From contig RXJR01000011.1 in NCBI GenBank assembly GCA_003963305.1, positions 17,152 through 81,151 on the forward strand: a stretch of DNA of 64,000 bases, written 5' to 3'. Below are positions 1-11,032 of the stretch, piece after piece (positions within the stretch are counted from its first letter, which is position 1; each line of letters starts with the position of its first letter). Below the pieces are notes generated by a model. That model worked only from the letters and a program-made list of their open reading frames with translations, was not told where the DNA came from and searched no databases. The stretch is from Candidatus Melainabacteria bacterium. GTDB taxonomy: Bacteria > Cyanobacteriota > Vampirovibrionia > Obscuribacterales > Obscuribacteraceae. The position numbers and the translations under genes are program-made.

Positions 1-262
1 ACTGAGTGCTAACGAAGCCCACAAAAACACGAATAGGCGTGATCTCAGGGATAGATTTTTCAGCATTTAAGCCACCCGACAGTCTGACTACAGGGGCCAA
101 TTCTAGCCGTGATCGAGAATGAATACATTTCGGCAGATATCAAGAAGCTTGAGTCGCCAACCACAATACAAAAGTCCGATCCGTTATATATGGATTGCAC
201 TAATTGCCCCCTCAAGCGCAACCTTATAGGCAATATGAGTTTATAATTGATTGCAGAAACCT

Positions 263-335
263 GGGGATATAGCTCAGTTGGTAGAGTGCACGGATCGCAC
301 CCGTGAGGCCAGGGGTTCGAATCCCCTTATCTCCA
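263..335 (+). tRNA. tRNA-Ala (CGC)
   Basis: This is a complete cloverleaf. The 7-bp acceptor GGGGATA pairs with TATCTCC through one G-T pair. The anticodon stem CACGG/CCGTG closes the loop ATCGCAC, which reads anticodon CGC (codon GCG, Ala). The T-arm is AGGGG-TTCGAAT-CCCCT and the discriminator is A. No CCA is encoded. A CGC alanine tRNA is unusual next to rRNA, where Ala(TGC) is the usual partner; that one lies separately at 1709. Confidence 0.95.
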
Positions 336-513
336 ATTCTTACTAATTACAAAGCCCGTTGCGTGACACCTTGTTGGTGGACATTGCGGCTTGAGTTCAG
401 GCTTTCGCTGATTGCAACCGACATCCAAATCGAAAAAAATTGCCAAATTTGTGAAGAAGAGCCACTACAACAGTCGCCAAGAATAGCCGGTAATGATACT
501 ATTGCCACATTGC

Positions 514-587
514 GGGCTATTAGCTCAGGTGGCTAGAGCGCACCCCTGATAAGGGTGAGGTCCCTGGTTCGAGTCCAGGATGGCCCA
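514..587 (+). tRNA. tRNA-Ile (GAT)
   Basis: This is a complete cloverleaf. The acceptor GGGCTAT pairs with ATGGCCC through one G-T pair. The anticodon stem CACCC/GGGTG closes the loop CTGATAA, which reads anticodon GAT (codons ATC/ATT, Ile). The T-arm contains GGTTCGAGTCC and no CCA is encoded. In most bacteria this tRNA sits between the 16S and 23S genes. Here a terminator follows within 50 bases. Confidence 0.96.
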
Positions 588-634
588 TATTTTTCCGAAA
601 AATATGGACAGAGCACCGCAAGTGGTGCAGGCAA

Positions 635-661
635 GCAGGCGAGAGAATCGTCTGCTTTTTT
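635..661 (+). terminator. Rho-independent terminator after tRNA-Ile
   Basis: An 8-bp stem, GCAGGCGA with TCGTCTGC (one G-T pair), encloses the loop GAGAA and is followed by six T. It reads on the plus strand 48 bases after tRNA-Ile. It therefore appears to end a tRNA-Ala(CGC)-tRNA-Ile transcript before the tRNA-Ala(TGC)-23S-5S unit. Confidence 0.7.
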
Positions 662-695
662 GTTGCAAGGTGTCCTGTACCTTTGTCTTACTGCG

Positions 696-1322
696 CTATT
701 GGTCCGGCGCAAAACATCCAAGAATTGCACAAATCAGAATCAAAAAGCCGATAGAAGCACCGATCCAGTTTGACACGGTGAACTTGCTATTAATCGCTGC
801 GCTTCTTCCGGCAACACGGTTGATCTCATTGACATATTTGAGCACCGGAATAAGAGGAATAAAGCTCAGAAAACTTATCAGCCAGAGCGGATCGGGCAAT
901 CGGCTCGAGATCTCCAAGAAAAGCCAGGGCACAAAAACAACCGTTGGCGAGAAAGAATTTGGCAATCCGAACGAATTTCCGGTCTGCAAAACATCTTTCA
1001 AAAGTCCATGCAGATAGAAGACGGAAAACCAGGCTCGCCATCCGGAACGAACACTGCGACCCTGACTCTTGTAGTATTCCCAGTTCTTGTAAGCCCAGAA
1101 AATGTTGTACAAACCCAATGTGCCCAGGTCCATTACTATGAACTTCTTTAGAGATACTGGAAACAAGATCGGCTCAGCGAGCGGCGTTGCGAGGGCGCTA
1201 TCAAGAGGCTGCCCCGACATGTCAGTACCACTCCCCGCTTCTATTGGTTTCCCACACACGCTACATTGCACAGCGGAAGCCAATTGAGGAGTCATGCAGC
1301 TGGCGCATTTTATCTTGTGCAA
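696..1322 (-). CDS. Zinc-ribbon membrane protein between tRNA genes
   Basis: A 208-residue protein that opens with a CxxC...CxxC zinc ribbon (Cys 6, 9, 20, 23) and then has several hydrophobic segments from about residue 60 to the end. This architecture resembles small zinc-ribbon/DUF4234-like membrane proteins. The function is unknown. The chosen TTG start is preceded by AAAAGGA at suitable spacing and is needed to keep the first CxxC; the next ATG would cut the zinc ribbon. The gene lies antisense between tRNA-Ile and tRNA-Ala(TGC), an odd place for a protein gene. The overlapping plus-strand frames have no family features. Confidence 0.75.
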   Translation of the reverse strand: MHKIKCASCMTPQLASAVQCSVCGKPIEAGSGTDMSGQPLDSALATPLAEPILFPVSLKKFIVMDLGTLGLYNIFWAYKNWEYYKSQGRSVRSGWRAWFSVFYLHGLLKDVLQTGNSFGLPNSFSPTVVFVPWLFLEISSRLPDPLWLISFLSFIPLIPVLKYVNEINRVAGRSAAINSKFTVSNWIGASIGFLILICAILGCFAPDQ

Positions 1323-1433
1323 AACGCAAATCCTTTTATATGCAATTTGATCTGGTGCAATTGATCTGATTTAGAACCTGATCTGGAACTCGAATCATAA
1401 CGCCTCTACCCCCACTATCCGCCACGCCCAGGG

Positions 1434-1485
1434 GGCTGTGTCCCACTGTGCCCGGCGCCAGCCCCAGGCACAGTGGGACACAGCC
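1434..1485. repeat. Perfect 19-bp inverted repeat with 14-base loop
   Basis: Left arm 1434-1452 begins GGCTGTGTCC. Right arm 1467-1485 begins GGCACAGTGG and is its exact complement. The spacer is 14 GC-rich bases. No T-run follows on either strand, so this is not a classical terminator. It lies in the 386-base gap between the start of the minus-strand membrane-protein gene and tRNA-Ala(TGC). It could be a dispersed palindromic element, an RNA processing site or a boundary hairpin. I saw no second copy in the window. Confidence 0.75.
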
Positions 1486-1530
1486 TCATTCTTAGACGCT
1501 TTCAATAGACCTTAAAACTTTGTGTTGATG

Positions 1531-1559
1531 CTTCCAACTCGGAAGATTTAGGGTATTAT
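1531..1559 (+). promoter_or_regulatory. Possible promoter of the tRNA-Ala/23S/5S unit
   Basis: The -10-like TATTAT at 1554-1559 lies 17 bases after CTTCCA at 1531-1536, a poor -35. TTGATG at 1525 is a better -35 but is too far away at 23 bases. A promoter here is expected because a terminator and an opposite gene separate this unit from the upstream tRNAs. The motif match alone is weak. Confidence 0.25.
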
Positions 1560-1708
1560 AGAGAAGTAGTCGTTACTGGGCTTCCTAACTGCGCGAAAGC
1601 GAGTTGAGTTCGAAGCCGATAGTGACGTGTGTGAAGAAATTTCAAAATGTACGCTCGATGCTAACGAGCACAGGCAATGAGCCTAGTACAATGAAATCCC
1701 GCATGAGT

Positions 1709-1781
1709 GGGGGCTTGGCTCAGTTGGTAGAGCGTCTCCTTTGCACGGAGAAGGTCAGCGGTTCGACTCCGCTAGCCTCCA
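1709..1781 (+). tRNA. tRNA-Ala (TGC)
   Basis: This is a complete cloverleaf. The acceptor GGGGGCT pairs with AGCCTCC (one G-T). The anticodon stem TCTCC/GGAGA closes the loop TTTGCAC, which reads anticodon TGC (Ala). The T-arm is CAGCG-GTTCGACT-CCGCT-like and no CCA is encoded. It lies about 300 bases upstream of the 23S gene, the position expected for the spacer Ala tRNA. Confidence 0.96.
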
Positions 1782-1967
1782 GAAATCAAGTCGGATAGAC
1801 ATTCTTATGAAGTCGACTCTGACAAGCGAACAAGAAACTCTGAAGAACAATTCAGAAAAACACTTGTAAGAGCGCTGATTCATCTGATAGTATTGATGAT
1901 TCGCGCAGGTTTCAAAAAACCGGCGCGACGGCCATCCGGAAAAGGCCATTAAACAAAACCGGCTCTG

Positions 1968-1992
1968 TACCCTGAAAACTGCATATTGAGGT
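1968..1992 (+). other. 5' arm of the 23S rRNA processing stem
   Basis: These 25 bases, starting TACCCTGAAAACTG, pair with 5112-5136 on the other side of the 23S gene. There are 24 Watson-Crick pairs and one G-T pair. Long helices bracketing 23S are the known RNase III processing sites of rRNA precursors, so the two arms help fix the limits of the pre-23S. Confidence 0.85.
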
Positions 1993-2087
1993 CCGTATTC
2001 TAGAAATACATTTTCTAGAATTTCCACCATCAATGTTGTCTGGAATACTCGACAGTGTCCTGCTGATCGAGATTATGTCCAGACTTT

Positions 2088-5047
<2,960 letters not shown>

Positions 5048-5111
5048 ATTATTGATGATGGAAAGCCAACCTAATAAATTGGCCGACGCTATAAAGCGTT
5101 GCATTACGCAA

Positions 5112-5136
5112 ACCTCAATGTGCAGTTTTCAGGGTA
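5112..5136 (+). other. 3' arm of the 23S rRNA processing stem
   Basis: This is the complement of 1968-1992 and lies 65 bases after the 23S 3' end. Together the arms form a 25-bp helix closing the 23S loop, which places RNase III cuts here and separates 23S from 5S. Confidence 0.85.
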
Positions 5137-5217
5137 CTGGTTGAAACTTGTAACGAGTTTCAAGCCAGAACCAAAACAAGGTTGACACCATATTCGGTGA
5201 CCTTGTACCCTAAAGGT

Positions 5218-5334
5218 TCTTGGTGCTCAAGCGACCGGAACACACCCGTTCCCATCCCGAACACGAAGGTAAAGACGGTCAGCAGCGACAATACTTGGTG
5301 GGTGACCGCCTGGGAAGATAGCCCGGTGCCAGGA
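5218..5334 (+). rRNA. 5S ribosomal RNA
   Basis: The length is 117 bases. The terminal helix TCTTGGT/GCCAGGA, the loop with CCCATCCCGAACACG and the GGGTGACCGCCTGGGAA arm are typical 5S features. It lies 170 bases after 23S and directly before a strong terminator. The ends were set from the terminal helix. Confidence 0.95.
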
Positions 5335-5340
5335 GTTATA

Positions 5341-5376
5341 AAAGCCTCGAGTTAATAGCTCGAGGCTTTTTGTTTT
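5341..5376 (+). terminator. rRNA operon terminator
   Basis: A perfect 11-bp stem, AAAGCCTCGAG with CTCGAGGCTTT, encloses a 7-base loop and is followed by TTTTTGTTTT. It lies 6 bases after 5S and is a textbook Rho-independent terminator for the 23S-5S transcript. Confidence 0.92.
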
Positions 5377-5440
5377 GGTGCTTTTTAGTGTGGAGTGTTC
5401 GATTCGCGCGCATCATCAACACTCATGCCGAACCACCATG

Positions 5441-5472
5441 GAAAACGAGCTCCGAGTAAACTCGAAGCTCGT
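5441..5472 (-). terminator. Terminator of the secreted-protein cluster
   Basis: On the minus strand the hairpin ACGAGCTtCGAG-TTTA-CTCGgAGCTCGT has one internal mismatch and is followed by TTTTCC. It lies 30 bases after the stop of the 5502 gene. It faces the rRNA terminator, so the two transcription units end back to back. Confidence 0.65.
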
Positions 5473-5501
5473 TCAAAATTAGTCCTGCTTTGACTGCTAT
5501 C

Positions 5502-6143
5502 CTATAGTATTTCAACGCAATCAGCTTCACCTTCACAGCCGGCTGTATCGAGAATCAATGTGCTGACAGCATCAGTGTCCAATACAACTTTTCCTAATGT
5601 GATGTTGTTAGCAATGCTGTTATCGAAAATAAACTCAATTCTGTCGATAGTAGCAGCACCAAATACAACGTTAGCAGGGAAGACCTTGTTGTTCTGGTCC
5701 AATACGCTCCAACCATCCTTTTGAGAGCTGACTGAAGCGCTCACACCACCGTCAACAATTTTTTGCACTCTTTCGCCGGTGGCCTTAACGGTAAAGCAAT
5801 ATTTGACCTTGAGCTGCTTGAGAGCATTTGAGCCTCTGGCCTCTCTGAAATACCAACGTATATAATTGAACGTTTGCGTCGGCAATTGGAGGCTGACTCC
5901 GGTGGTTCCGCCGCTACCATTGCTTACCAACACCGCAACCTGGTTGGTATTTCCATAATCGAATTGTTTTTCCTTCGATGTGATATACCGGAAAGACACA
6001 TTGCCAGTTGATTTGCAATTGAACAACTGAGCTGTACCACCGTCAGCAGCGAAAGCTCCAGCTCCGGAAACTGCTGCCACGAGCAGGGCAGATACTACGG
6101 ATTTGCACGCGATTGATAGAAATTTTCCACTAAATGGCAACAT
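5502..6143 (-). CDS. Tandem secreted protein family, copy 1
   Basis: A 213-residue protein with a Sec signal peptide of about 30 residues (positive start, hydrophobic core, cut after AFA-A). The mature part starts with QLFNCKSTGNVSF. It shares with its three neighbours a TSxxxxF block, the WYFREARGSNAL block, FIFDNxxANNITLG near the C-terminus and paired C-terminal Cys. The ATG at 6143 was chosen because CTGGAGG precedes it and the signal peptide starts there; a longer frame upstream has no such signal. The family is not recognised. The alternating hydrophobic pattern suggests a beta-rich extracellular domain. It is the most distal copy. Confidence 0.85.
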   Translation of the reverse strand: MLPFSGKFLSIACKSVVSALLVAAVSGAGAFAADGGTAQLFNCKSTGNVSFRYITSKEKQFDYGNTNQVAVLVSNGSGGTTGVSLQLPTQTFNYIRWYFREARGSNALKQLKVKYCFTVKATGERVQKIVDGGVSASVSSQKDGWSVLDQNNKVFPANVVFGAATIDRIEFIFDNSIANNITLGKVVLDTDAVSTLILDTAGCEGEADCVEIL

Positions 6144-6351
6144 ATAGCCTCCAGACACTGAGAAAGACAGATCACCGACGGTAAGCTGAACAGTACAAGG
6201 ATAGGCATTTTGGGCCGAATTTTCAACCGACGATAGCATACAAAAGAGCCAACGATAGCTGTTATCAATGGCTCTAGCACCAGCTACAGTATCAAGCGAA
6301 CGGCAATGAAGTGAAAATATCAATCACAACAAAACCTTACAAGTTACGGTA

Positions 6352-6978
6352 CTACGGGCACCCTTTCAATTCGAGATCCAGATCGCTGATCGTTGCTGAA
6401 GAGGAAGACGAGCTTCGGCTCTGCAGGCGCAGATCGCCGAGCGTAATCGTGCTCGAAACCTTATTGTCAAAAATGAACTGCACCCGCTGCAGAAACGCTT
6501 GCGTATTTCGAACATTGCTCGGAAAAGAGCTGTTCTTTTGTGTTAGATAATTCCAGTTATTGTGCACAGGCTTCACCGTTGCATCAGTTCCTGCCTTAAT
6601 CGTGTACTCAATCTTTTGACCACCACCAGTTGTTTTGAAAATGTATTTGACCGTCAGATTATTGAAAGCTGCCGAATTTCTGGGCAGACTATAGAACCAA
6701 ATGACATCTTGGTCGTCAAAAAGAAGACCATCGAAACGATACTCGACTCCACAGGTGCCACCTGAGCTGTTCGTAGCAACATCAGCGACTTTATTCGTTC
6801 GCCCATAGTCAAACTGGGTATCTTTAGAGGTGCTCTGCCTGAAAGCGACATTAGACGTGGAGTTGCATTTAAACAATTGCGCCGTACCATCGTAAATGCC
6901 TGCGACGGCCGGATAGGCTGTAGATGATGCTGCGAGCAGAGCGAACACTGCAAGCGTTGCTGAAAACTTGCGATTCAT
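6352..6978 (-). CDS. Tandem secreted protein family, copy 2 (divergent)
   Basis: A 208-residue protein with signal peptide MNRKFSATLAVFALLAASS and a cut near VAG. It is the most divergent of the four. It keeps LFKCNST at the mature start, TSKDTQFDYG, FIFDNKVSSTITLG and a terminal Cys. The usual WYYKEAR block has become WFYSLPRNS, and the central Cys of the VKYCF position is Ile. The ATG at 6978 follows AGGAG with 7-base spacing. Its function is unknown. The divergence suggests it is older or under different selection from copies 3 and 4. Confidence 0.82.
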   Translation of the reverse strand: MNRKFSATLAVFALLAASSTAYPAVAGIYDGTAQLFKCNSTSNVAFRQSTSKDTQFDYGRTNKVADVATNSSGGTCGVEYRFDGLLFDDQDVIWFYSLPRNSAAFNNLTVKYIFKTTGGGQKIEYTIKAGTDATVKPVHNNWNYLTQKNSSFPSNVRNTQAFLQRVQFIFDNKVSSTITLGDLRLQSRSSSSSSATISDLDLELKGCP

Positions 6979-7089
6979 GCAATAACTCCTAAAGGATCGC
7001 GGGATCTTGGGGATGCCAGGCAAAAAAGAGAGCCTACACAACAGTGTAAGCTCTGCAGATAAGACCGGCAAGAACCGCAGGAATTAAAC

Positions 7090-7716
7090 CTAGTCAGCTT
7101 GCTTGGTGCACTTTTCTTTCAGGCTGCATGGTCCGGTTTCTGTGATTAGAGTTGGACTGATAGCATTCTGATTAATTACAAGACGACCAAGCGTAATGTT
7201 ATTGGCATTGTTCTTGTCTTTGAAAATGAACGTCAATTTTGAAAGAACAGCATTGCCGTTGTAAACATAGTTCGGGAATGCACGAGTGTCTTGAATCGTG
7301 CTTGACCATCCATCCCCGACCTGACCGCCGCGGTCATACTGCCCGCCGTCGATGTCGACGCTCTTCACATCTGAACCATCGGTCTTACTTATGCAGTATC
7401 TGGCGGTTATGCCACGCAAAGCGTTTGAGCCTCTGGCTTCTTTGTAATACCAGGTGACGAACTGCATCGGAATTGGCGGGTTGAATTCATAGTTGATACC
7501 AACCGGTCCCTCAGCACTGGCATCAACAAGTACGGCGATTTTATTGATACCGGGAATGACAAACTTTTTGTCGTGCGAAGTGCCATTTTGAATGGTCACA
7601 GAACCGCGTGCATCACAAAGGAAACTTTGCAAAGTCGTATCTGCAAACGCAGGCATGCAGCTTAACGCAGACATTGCCATGGACACGCCAATTTTGTGAA
7701 TCGAACCTATCTTCAT
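7090..7716 (-). CDS. Tandem secreted protein family, copy 3
   Basis: A 208-residue protein with a signal peptide (MKIGSIHKIGVSMAMSALS, cut after AFA). Landmarks are SFLCD, NGTSHDKKFVIPG, AVLVDASAEGP, WYYKEARGSNALRGITARYC, FPNYV, LTFIFKDKNNANNITLG and the C-terminal GPCSLKEKC. The ATG at 7716 follows AAGGAGG. It is very close to copy 4 across its length, so the two probably arose from a recent duplication. Its role is unknown, and it is exported in all likelihood. Confidence 0.85.
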   Translation of the reverse strand: MKIGSIHKIGVSMAMSALSCMPAFADTTLQSFLCDARGSVTIQNGTSHDKKFVIPGINKIAVLVDASAEGPVGINYEFNPPIPMQFVTWYYKEARGSNALRGITARYCISKTDGSDVKSVDIDGGQYDRGGQVGDGWSSTIQDTRAFPNYVYNGNAVLSKLTFIFKDKNNANNITLGRLVINQNAISPTLITETGPCSLKEKCTKQAD

Positions 7717-7963
7717 TACGCCCTCCTTTGAGCTGCTATTCCATGCAGTATCGTGCACTCCGCACTCACTGTTCGCCGGTTTAAAAACGAAACTTTGTCG
7801 TCAGATTTAGTCGATCAATACAATCTAAGAAGTTCAAAACTCAAGAAAGAATATCACGGACACACGTCCAAACACGCAATTTAAATGTAGAACAAAGTCT
7901 ACACTTTTGATGTCGATTATTGTAGACACCAAGAGTGCAACAGCCAACCATCACAGCAAAGCT

Positions 7964-8002
<39 letters not shown>

Positions 8003-8075
8003 TAGAGCACGACAGGCGCCACCATATACAGTGCGTCAAAAGCAGCGATCACAGAAGCGATCACAGAAGCAATTA

Positions 8076-8131
8076 CAGCAAGCAAGCAAGCAAGCAAACA
8101 AACAGACAGATAGACAGACAGACAGACAGAG
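8076..8131. repeat. Tetranucleotide microsatellite (AGCA/ACAG)
   Basis: About 56 bases of four-base units drift from AGCA through AACA to ACAG with few interruptions. A 12-base direct repeat, GCGATCACAGAA, lies just before it at 8046-8070. Together with the CAA tract it makes most of this gap simple sequence. Confidence 0.85.
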
Positions 8132-8179
8132 CATAGCGGGCGGTGCGCTGCGGAGAGAGACAAATGCCGCTTCTCTATG

Positions 8180-8215
8180 CAAGCAAAAGGTCACGAGCCA
8201 GTGCGCGTGACCTTT
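8180..8215 (-). terminator. Terminator of secreted copy 4
   Basis: A perfect 10-bp stem, AAAGGTCACG with CGTGACCTTT, has a 10-base loop. On the minus strand TTTTGC follows. It lies 32 bases after the stop of the 8247 gene, which makes copy 4 a separate transcript from copy 3. Confidence 0.7.
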
Positions 8216-8246
8216 CGTAATTTCGGACTAGCCGGATTGGTTATTG

Positions 8247-8885
8247 TTAGGGAGCCTGAATGATGCAGGGGTCTTGCAGGCTGCAAGGTCCAACATCGGT
8301 GATTATGCTCGGGCTAACGGCATTCTCATTGATTGAGACACGACCCAGAGTGATGTTGTTCGCAGCGTTGGCGTCCTTGAAGATGAAGGTCAGTCTGCTG
8401 ACAACAGCATTTCCGTTCGTGACGATACTTGGGAATGCACGAGTGTCCTGGATCACACTAGACCAGCCGTCGCCTACGCTGCTGCCGCGATTGCCAACTC
8501 CGCCCTGCACATCGTAACTGGTCTGCTGAGAACCATCGGCGAGCGAGAAGCAATATCTTGCAGTAATGGCGCGCAAAGCATTGGAATTGCGCGCTTCCTT
8601 GTAATACCAGGTTATGTTTTTAAATGGGATAGGCGGATTGAACACATAGTTAATGCCGGCAGGTCCAGAAGCATTAGCATCAACGAGAACGGCAACCTTG
8701 CCTGTTCCCGGAATCACAAATTTCTTGTCATGAGAAGTGCCATTCTGAAAGCTCACCGAAGCTCGATTGGTATCACATGAAAAGCCTTGCACTGATGCAT
8801 CAGCCAAAGCAGGGCTCGCAAAACCAGTGGCTGAAACTATAATCGTTGCCAACAGTCCTAATTTTTGAATCGAACTAAAATTCAT
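8247..8885 (-). CDS. Tandem secreted protein family, copy 4
   Basis: A 212-residue protein with a signal peptide (MNFSSIQKLGLLATIIVSA, cut after ALA). The mature protein shows GFSCD, NGTSHDKKFVIPGTG, AVLVDANASGP, WYYKEARNSNALRAITARYC, LTFIFKDANAANNITLG and C-terminal GPCSLQDPC. The ATG at 8885 follows GGAGG. It is the promoter-proximal and possibly founding copy. The family is unrecognised. Four invariant-looking Cys in copies 3 and 4 could form two disulfides outside the cytoplasm. Confidence 0.86.
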   Translation of the reverse strand: MNFSSIQKLGLLATIIVSATGFASPALADASVQGFSCDTNRASVSFQNGTSHDKKFVIPGTGKVAVLVDANASGPAGINYVFNPPIPFKNITWYYKEARNSNALRAITARYCFSLADGSQQTSYDVQGGVGNRGSSVGDGWSSVIQDTRAFPSIVTNGNAVVSRLTFIFKDANAANNITLGRVSINENAVSPSIITDVGPCSLQDPCIIQAP

Positions 8886-9314
8886 AACGCCTCCATCAAC
8901 TCATGAACACCCGCGAAATTGCACGCCAAAGCCAGGCAGTGTAATCGTCCAAGAATAGATTCTCTGTTGCCATATGTCAACAGAATCGGCACCACTACAA
9001 AAACTCCGCGTTGCAATTGACTCCAGTAACCCCTGAAAACCAAAAACCTAACACCACTTTGCAAATAAAAGCCATCTGGATGTGAGGCTTCAGAATCTCT
9101 TACTCAGCTAATGGATAGCGCTGAAATCAGCTCCAGCAAGGGATTAGCAAAATATCAGCACCATATTCAACACCACCTGAATTGCTCGGCAAGCCGATCG
9201 CAAGTTGAATCGGAGCCAGATTAAATAATCTTGACATCAGGCAAACTGCCCTCATAATAGGGATGCCCACATATAGACAGTTGTCTTCTCAAGCGCGGTT
9301 CAGCCAGCCCAGGC
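8886..9314. other. Intergenic region between divergent genes
   Basis: These 429 bases separate the start of secreted copy 4 from the start of the 540-residue repeat protein. They must hold promoters for both directions. I see no RNA gene, clear hairpin or convincing -35/-10 pair. Confidence 0.5.
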
Positions 9315-10937
9315 ATGACCTCCGACGCGTACAGTCCTTACTCAGAGGATCGATTCTCCATGCCAAGCTATGATGCAAACGTTGAAGCACCAGTGACCCC
9401 GACGCAGCAAATGACGAACCCAGCGCTCCTCAGCGAGGGATACCCGGGCATATCATCTTCGCAAACACAAACAAGCTTCCAACCACCAACAGATGGAAGC
9501 AGCTTCAGCGGCTCGACATCCTCCGCTTCCACGCTCAATGGTCTTCCCAAAGAGGTCCTATTAGGAGCAATTACGAATCTACCACAGCAAGACATTGCTA
9601 CATTCTTCGCCGGATTGCCTCAGAACGAACAGACGCAAATCCAGACCTTTATACAGCAGAATCCAAATGCGCAAGGACAAGATCTTTTCAATCAACTTGC
9701 CCAACTGCCGACAGCCGACCTCGCTCAAGGTCTGGCGATGGTGCCAGGCAGCGATCTGCAACAGGCGCTTGCAGCTTCACAACAAAGTGGCAGCTTAGCA
9801 GGGACCGATTCTTCAACCGGCACTAGCTATGGTGCTACGGGCACAGGCACGGATGCCAGCGGTTTGTACACTCAACCAACTACTGGTGCGGGTACCGATA
9901 CCAGCGGCTTGTACACTCAACCAAATGCAGGCGCAGGCACCGATGCCAGCGGCTTGTACACTCAACCAAATGCAGGCGCAGGCACAGATACAAGCGGCTT
10001 GTACACTCAACCAAATACTGGTGCGGGTACCGATGCCAGCGGCTTGTACACTCAACCGAATACTGGTGCGGGTACCGATGCCAGCGGCTTGTACACTCAA
10101 CCAAATGCAGGCGCAGGCACAGATACAAGCGGTCTAGCCACCCAGCCCCAAGTCGCGCAAGGCGATGGCACCTACCAGACGATGCCTCAAGACGTGACCG
10201 GCGGCGGTGCTGCACAAGGCACCGTAGACAGTTCAGCAGTGCTGAACAAGTTAGCCACACTGGACGCGGCTCAACTCAGTGCGGTCATCGCCGGTTTGCC
10301 CCAACAAGATTTAGCGACCCTTTTCAAAGCGCTGCCATCTGCAGATCAACAAGCTGTGCAGTCCGATCTGGCGAACAACAGCAATCCAAGCGCTCAGGAC
10401 GTAGCCGCCTCCATGGCAAAATTGCCCACTCGAGACGTTTTAGCAGCAGCAAGTGCAGTACCTGCTTCCGACTTTGCTTCGCTTCTGTCATCAGACACGG
10501 GAAGTCAAAGCAGTGGCAACCAGGCGCCCAAACCGGGTGGCTCAGAGTTTCCATTGTTGTTTGGACTGGCTGCAGCTGGCGGAGTCGGATACCTCGGGTA
10601 TCGCAAGGGTATGTTTAACAATGTGCCTGACCTCTTCCAAAAATTGACAGGAAGATTCGATGCGCAAGCACCTTCATGGATGTCCAAGTTCGCTAGAGGT
10701 GGAGCTGACGCCGCTGAAGTCGAAGCCGCTCTAGCGCCTGTAGTTGTTCCAGAAGCCTCGGCTGCTACCAGTCTCGCGGCAGATGGCTTGAGCATGGGCG
10801 CCAAAATTGCTGAAGAGTCCGCAGCACTTGCTCGCGTTGGCTCAGAAGTTGGGTCGGTTGCCGCGGCAGTCGAACACGCCGGTGCAGCAGCAGCCATCGT
10901 CGAAGATGGTTTAAACGTGGCGAAGGTTCTTCACTAA
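9315..10937 (+). CDS. Repeat protein with duplicated helical domain
   Basis: A 540-residue protein of unknown function. Residues 1-75 are Ser/Thr/Pro/Gln-rich. Residues about 76-152 form a helical domain with LPQQDIATFFAGLP. Residues 176-280 are seven 15-residue repeats of the type GAGTDASGLYTQPNA. Residues about 305-390 repeat the helical domain (LPQQDLATLFKALP). A hydrophobic stretch near residue 415 (FPLLFGLAAAGGVGYLGYRKG) could span a membrane, and the tail is Ala-rich. There is no signal peptide. The ATG at 9315 has only a weak purine-rich upstream (CCCAGG), and downstream ATG codons are possible. It could be a surface or cell-envelope protein; this is inference. Confidence 0.8.
   Translation: MTSDAYSPYSEDRFSMPSYDANVEAPVTPTQQMTNPALLSEGYPGISSSQTQTSFQPPTDGSSFSGSTSSASTLNGLPKEVLLGAITNLPQQDIATFFAGLPQNEQTQIQTFIQQNPNAQGQDLFNQLAQLPTADLAQGLAMVPGSDLQQALAASQQSGSLAGTDSSTGTSYGATGTGTDASGLYTQPTTGAGTDTSGLYTQPNAGAGTDASGLYTQPNAGAGTDTSGLYTQPNTGAGTDASGLYTQPNTGAGTDASGLYTQPNAGAGTDTSGLATQPQVAQGDGTYQTMPQDVTGGGAAQGTVDSSAVLNKLATLDAAQLSAVIAGLPQQDLATLFKALPSADQQAVQSDLANNSNPSAQDVAASMAKLPTRDVLAAASAVPASDFASLLSSDTGSQSSGNQAPKPGGSEFPLLFGLAAAGGVGYLGYRKGMFNNVPDLFQKLTGRFDAQAPSWMSKFARGGADAAEVEAALAPVVVPEASAATSLAADGLSMGAKIAEESAALARVGSEVGSVAAAVEHAGAAAAIVEDGLNVAKVLH
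9840..10154 (+). repeat. Seven tandem 45-bp coding repeats
   Basis: Seven in-frame 45-base units encode GxGTDxSGLYTQPxx. Units 2-6 are almost identical, and alternation of ACC/GCC at one codon and AAT/ACT at another shows repeated copying of unit pairs. Units 1 and 7 have diverged at their outer ends. Copy number probably varies between strains. Confidence 0.95.
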
Positions 10938-10984
10938 GAGCCCCACTAACCAAAACTAAAGTTCATAGCGCATAGGATGCACCG

Positions 10985-11020
10985 CAAACAAACAAACAAA
11001 CAAACAAACAAACAAACAAA
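10985..11020. repeat. CAAA tetranucleotide microsatellite
   Basis: Nine perfect CAAA units lie between the stop of the repeat protein and the stop of a small minus-strand gene 12 bases away. On the minus strand this reads (TTTG)9. Confidence 0.92.
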
Positions 11021-11032
11021 GACGGTCGCCAA

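Noticed and set aside
1-262. Possible 3' end of 16S rRNA
   Set aside because: The conserved GGATCACCTCCTTT end and nearby helix 45 are absent.
580-1017. Plus-strand frame opposite the zinc-ribbon membrane protein
   Set aside because: It has no recognisable features, and the minus-strand product has CxxC pairs and membrane segments.
9813-10137. Long repeat-bearing frames on both strands inside the 45-bp array
   Set aside because: A 45-base period keeps all frames open; the frame at 9315 has flanking domains and the others do not.
9840-10154. Possible CRISPR array
   Set aside because: Units are contiguous, in-frame and without unique spacers, so they are protein-coding repeats.
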